DNA from: ATZT02 sp046048135
GTDB taxonomy: Bacteria; Actinomycetota; Actinomycetes; S36-B12; UBA5976
NCBI GenBank assembly: GCA_046048135.1
Contig: JBJOGR010000043.1
Coordinates: forward strand, 1 to 8,974
Direction: 5' to 3'
DNA: 8,974 nt
This document shows, one piece after another, positions 6,112 to 8,974 of this stretch. Under the pieces are notes generated by a model. The model did no database searches. It was not told where the DNA came from and worked only from the letters and a program-made list of their open reading frames with translations. The translations under genes were made by a program, and so were the position numbers. Position 1 is the first letter of the stretch, and each line of letters opens with the position of its first letter.

Positions 6112-6747
6112 TTATTTTTTTCTTTTCGCTAAAAACGCATCCAAAACTAATTTTGATATTTCTTCAACTGGTTTAGAAGCATCAATAACAACGTATCTTT
6201 CAGGATCTTTTTTAGCAATATCTAGGAATGCCTTATTTACTTTGTTGTGAAAATCTTCTGATTCTCTATCTAATCTGTCTTTTTGTTTTAATCTTGATTG
6301 ACCAGTTTCTGTTGAGACATCTAAAACAATTGTTAAATCTGGAACTATTCCTTGAACTGCCCATCTTGAAATATCTTCAATAGTTTGCTCTCCCAAACCT
6401 CGAGCTATTCCTTGATAAGCAATAGATGAATCAATATGACGATCCGCTATTACTACGTATCCTTTTTCTAAAGCAGGTTTAATTACTTGACTCATGTTTA
6501 TTGATCTATCTGCTGCAAAAAGTAACGCTTCCATTCGAGGAGTTACTTCATATTCTGTTTGGTCAAGTAATATTTCACGAATTTTTAAACCAAGAGCTGT
6601 GCCACCTGGTTCTCTACTTAAAACAACTGTTTCATTTAAATCTTTTAAACTTTGTTCAAGTTTTTTTACCTGTGTAGATTTGCCGGCACCATCGCCACCT
6701 TCAAAAACAATAAAAAATCCAGGGTAATTAGACACTGACTTCGTCAT
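6112..6747 (-). CDS. tmk: Thymidylate kinase (211 aa)
   Basis: It phosphorylates dTMP to dTDP with ATP, an essential step in dTTP synthesis, in the cytosol. Motifs: P-loop EGGDGAGKST at 16-25, REPGG at 45-49 (dTMP-binding loop), DRHIDSSIAYQG at 102-113 (the DR(Y/H) motif and thymidine pocket), and a LID region around DRLDRE at 157-162. The length is usual for the family. The ATG at 6747 lies inside topA, overlapping its last 20 nt in another frame. The upstream sequence is purine-rich (AGAAGAAAA) but not a clean ribosome site. GTG at codon 5 is an alternative start that would still overlap topA. The C-terminus ends in basic KRKK. Linkage to topA and holB is common in actinobacteria. Confidence 0.96.
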   Translation of the reverse strand: MTKSVSNYPGFFIVFEGGDGAGKSTQVKKLEQSLKDLNETVVLSREPGGTALGLKIREILLDQTEYEVTPRMEALLFAADRSINMSQVIKPALEKGYVVIADRHIDSSIAYQGIARGLGEQTIEDISRWAVQGIVPDLTIVLDVSTETGQSRLKQKDRLDRESEDFHNKVNKAFLDIAKKDPERYVVIDASKPVEEISKLVLDAFLAKRKK

Positions 6748-8974
6748 TAGTGTTTTCTTCTACTTTGGCTTCTTTAGATTTTTTCTTACTCGTTTTTTTA
6801 GCAGTAGTTTTTTTCGCAGTCTTCTTTCTTTTCTTTTCTACAGGTCCTCGTGCTCTTCTATCTGATAATAATTCTGAAGCTCTTTCAATACTCATTGTTG
6901 GAATATCATCACCAACTCTTAATGATGCATTCGTTTCACCATCTGTGACATATGGTCCAAATCTTCCTTCTTTAATAACCATCATTAATTGAGTTGAAGG
7001 ATCAAGTCCAACTTCTCTTAATGGTGGTTTAACAACAGCACCTCTTCTAGTTTTTGGTAGCGCATATTTTGCTAATGCTTCTTCCAAAGTAATTGTAAAA
7101 ATTTGTTCTTCAGTATCTAAACTTCTTGAATCTTTTCCTTTTGTCATATACGGACCATAACGACCATTTTGGGCAGTTATTTCTAAATTGTCACTTGGAT
7201 CAATTCCAATAACTCGAGGAAGTGCAAAAAGTTTTAATGCATCATCTAAGGTGACAGTGGTTGGTTCCATTGATTTCAACAACGATGCTGTTCTTGGTTT
7301 TTCGGTGCTGTCTTCTGGTAAAACTTCTGTGAAATAAGGGCCGTATCTGCCGGTTTTGACCATGATGGTTAAACCAGTTTCAGGATGAACGCCTAATTCT
7401 CGATCCGTTGATGGAGCAGTCAAAATCGCTAAAGCTCTTTCTGGAGTTAATTCATCAGGTGCAACATCTGGTGGAATCGATGCTCTTTCTTCTCCACGTT
7501 CTAAATAAGGACCATATTTTCCAACCCGAACACTGATTCCTGAATCTGCTACCTCAAATGTTGAATTTCCTCTGGCATCAATATCTGGAAGTTGTTCTAA
7601 AAGTGTTACTAAACCTTTTGCAGATAAATCTTCTGGACCAAAATAGAAATCTCTTAAAGCTTGTGATCTTTGTAATTGTCCTGCTGCAACTAAATCTAAT
7701 TCTTCTTCCATACGAGCAGTGAAAGCATAATCAACAAGATTTGTAAAAAATTCTTCTAACAATCTAATTACTGCAAACGCGGTCCAAGAAGGAACTAGAG
7801 CTCTACCTTTTCTTAAAATGTAACCGCGATCAACAATTGTTCCTAAAATACTTGCATAAGTAGAAGGTCTACCTATTCCTCTTGCTTCTAATTCTTTAAC
7901 CAATGAAGCTTCTGTAAATCTTGCTGGAGGAGTAGTTTGATGACCTGATGGTTTAATTTCTTTTGAATTTAAGACATCAGATTTTTTTAAACTTGGTAAT
8001 CTTTTTTCTTCAGCTTCATCTGCTTCATCAGTTTCGCCACTTTCATAAGCTGCTTTATAACCTAAAAACTCAATTACTGTTCCAGAGGCGGAAAATTCAA
8101 TAACTTTTCCATTATTTGTTTTACCAGTTATTTTTACAGTACTGGTGGTTCCTTTAGCATCAACCATTTGTGAAGCAACAGTTCTTCTCCAAATCATTTC
8201 ATAAAGAGTAAAGTCATCGCTTTTTAATTCACTTGATAATTCGGCAGGAGTTTTAAACACATCACCAGCAGGTCTTACTGCTTCGTGTGCTTCTTGCGCG
8301 TTCTTAACTTTTCTTTCATAACGTCTAGGTTCACTTGAAACATGATCTGCACCGAATAGTTCTCTTGCTTGAGTGCGAGCTGCATTTAAAGCACTTTCTG
8401 ACAAAGTTGTTGAATCAGTTCTCATATAAGTAATAAAGCCACGTTCATATAAACCTTGAGCAGTTCTCATAGTTCTTTTAGCAGACCACCCATATTTATT
8501 ACTTGCTTCTCTTTGCAGTGTAGAAGTCATAAATGGTGCTTCTGGTTTTCTTGAATAAGGTCTAGAACTTACATCGGTTACTTCAAATTTTGCATCTTTT
8601 AAACCGGTAACAATTTCTGTAACATCATCTTCTGTTAATAAAACAACATCTGATTTTGTTAAGTTTCCTTTATCATCAAAGTCTTGACCTTGTGCAATTC
8701 TTTTTCCGTCAACGGAAAAAAGTTTTGCTTCAAAAGATCCTGGATCAAAAACTGCATCAATATCCCAATAATCTGCTGCTTTGAATGCAATTCTTTCTCT
8801 TTCTTTTTCAACCACAAGTCTTACTGCAACTGATTGAACTCTTCCAGCTGATAAACCTCTGCCAACTTTTTTCCATAAGATTGGAGAAACTTGATAGCCA
8901 TAAAGTCGATCAATTAATCTTCTTGATTCTTGGGCATCAACTAAATTTTGATCAATATCTCTTGTGTTATTAAC
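6728..8974 (-). CDS. topA: DNA topoisomerase I, 5' end cut by right edge (748 residues visible)
   Basis: Type IA topoisomerase, which relaxes negative supercoils through a transient 5'-phosphotyrosine link. The frame is open to the edge: an in-frame GTG at 8815 is not the start, because the 53 codons before it encode family-typical sequence (AQESRR at 14-19, LSAGRVQSVA at 41-50). Numbering from the first visible residue: active-site Tyr183 in ITYMRTDS, HEAVRP at 230-235, PPARFTEASLVKELE ending near 363, GIGRPSTYA at 366-374. By comparison with known TopA proteins about 150-160 N-terminal residues, including most of the Toprim domain, are missing. The C-terminus has four GxYGPY/GxFGPY repeats (485, 542, 604, 670), no zinc fingers, then a lysine-rich tail, the actinobacterial design thought to aid processivity and DNA contact. 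An acidic insert (GETDEADEAEEK, 313-324) lies in the catalytic core. The gene heads the tmk-holB run; its promoter is outside the window. Confidence 0.96.
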   Translation of the reverse strand, partial: VNNTRDIDQNLVDAQESRRLIDRLYGYQVSPILWKKVGRGLSAGRVQSVAVRLVVEKERERIAFKAADYWDIDAVFDPGSFEAKLFSVDGKRIAQGQDFDDKGNLTKSDVVLLTEDDVTEIVTGLKDAKFEVTDVSSRPYSRKPEAPFMTSTLQREASNKYGWSAKRTMRTAQGLYERGFITYMRTDSTTLSESALNAARTQARELFGADHVSSEPRRYERKVKNAQEAHEAVRPAGDVFKTPAELSSELKSDDFTLYEMIWRRTVASQMVDAKGTTSTVKITGKTNNGKVIEFSASGTVIEFLGYKAAYESGETDEADEAEEKRLPSLKKSDVLNSKEIKPSGHQTTPPARFTEASLVKELEARGIGRPSTYASILGTIVDRGYILRKGRALVPSWTAFAVIRLLEEFFTNLVDYAFTARMEEELDLVAAGQLQRSQALRDFYFGPEDLSAKGLVTLLEQLPDIDARGNSTFEVADSGISVRVGKYGPYLERGEERASIPPDVAPDELTPERALAILTAPSTDRELGVHPETGLTIMVKTGRYGPYFTEVLPEDSTEKPRTASLLKSMEPTTVTLDDALKLFALPRVIGIDPSDNLEITAQNGRYGPYMTKGKDSRSLDTEEQIFTITLEEALAKYALPKTRRGAVVKPPLREVGLDPSTQLMMVIKEGRFGPYVTDGETNASLRVGDDIPTMSIERASELLSDRRARGPVEKKRKKTAKKTTAKKTSKKKSKEAKVEENTNDEVSV
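6764..6835 (-). other. Lysine-rich C-terminal tail of topoisomerase I
   Basis: The 24 codons from KKRKKTAKK to KKKSKEAK are mostly Lys, with Thr, Ser and Ala between, in an AKKT-type pattern. Such tails on actinobacterial TopA are known to contact DNA non-specifically. It is followed by a short acidic end (VEENTNDEVSV) that overlaps the start of tmk. Confidence 0.8.
6950..7522 (-). repeat. Four C-terminal topoisomerase repeats (protein level)
   Basis: The core of each repeat is GKYGPY (7505-7522), GRYGPY (7334-7351), GRYGPY (7148-7165) and GRFGPY (6950-6967), spaced 57, 62 and 66 residues. Each is followed by a variable strand and an alpha-helical stretch (ERALAIL, DDALKLF, EEALAKY, ERASELL). 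These are the Topo I C-terminal repeats that replace zinc fingers in actinobacterial TopA. The DNA is diverged, so this is not a slippage repeat. Confidence 0.85.

Noticed and set aside
6764..6835. T-rich tracts on the plus strand, looking like terminators or low-complexity repeats
   Set aside because: They are the complement of Lys codons (AAA/AAG) in the topoisomerase tail.
1..8974. CRISPR array, insertion sequence, phage or defence system
   Set aside because: No regularly spaced repeats, terminal inverted repeats, transposase, integrase or nuclease-type defence genes are visible. Gene content is housekeeping plus one metabolic cassette.

Overview
The window is a compact, AT-rich stretch of bacterial chromosome. 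GC looks to be in the mid-thirties percent from counting a few rows by eye. Every supportable gene lies on the minus strand. The order topA - tmk - holB - Tap-like peptidase is an arrangement I know from Actinomycetota. The proteins fit that phylum: TopA carries four C-terminal GxYGPY-type repeats and a lysine-rich tail instead of zinc fingers, the delta-prime subunit has the long actinobacterial C-terminal domain, and the hydrolase is a secreted S33 Tap-type lipoprotein. Low GC plus almost no intergenic DNA suggests a small, streamlined, probably planktonic actinobacterium; that lineage guess is inference.

Right part (8974 down to 2948, reading the minus strand): a five-gene run. It starts with topA, cut by the right edge so that its N-terminus is missing. 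tmk overlaps topA by 20 nt, holB follows with zero spacing, the Tap-like lipoprotein peptidase follows after 21 nt, and a small lipoprotein of unknown function follows after 2 nt. The first three serve DNA topology, dTTP supply and clamp loading. The last two would act on the outer face of the membrane, the peptidase probably releasing short peptides or amino acids. A small hairpin sits on the junction of the two lipoprotein genes.

Middle (2876-2947): the only intergenic space of any size, 72 nt. It has no convincing terminator. It holds short palindromes, a direct repeat and the strongest Shine-Dalgarno sequence in the window, so a new transcription or translation unit probably starts here.

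Left part (2875 down to 1): an APC-superfamily permease with about 12 membrane segments, then two short-chain dehydrogenases/reductases (SDRs) spaced 5 nt and 0 nt apart, then a possible next gene starting with TTG at position 21 and running off the left edge. This looks like an uptake-plus-oxidoreduction cassette for a small amine, amino acid or amino-alcohol type substrate, but the substrate cannot be read from the sequence.

I see no tRNA, rRNA, CRISPR array, insertion sequence or phage gene. Most of the window is ordinary housekeeping. The second looks are the permease/SDR cassette, the two SDRs with altered family motifs, the unassigned lipoprotein, and the translation-coupling architecture.
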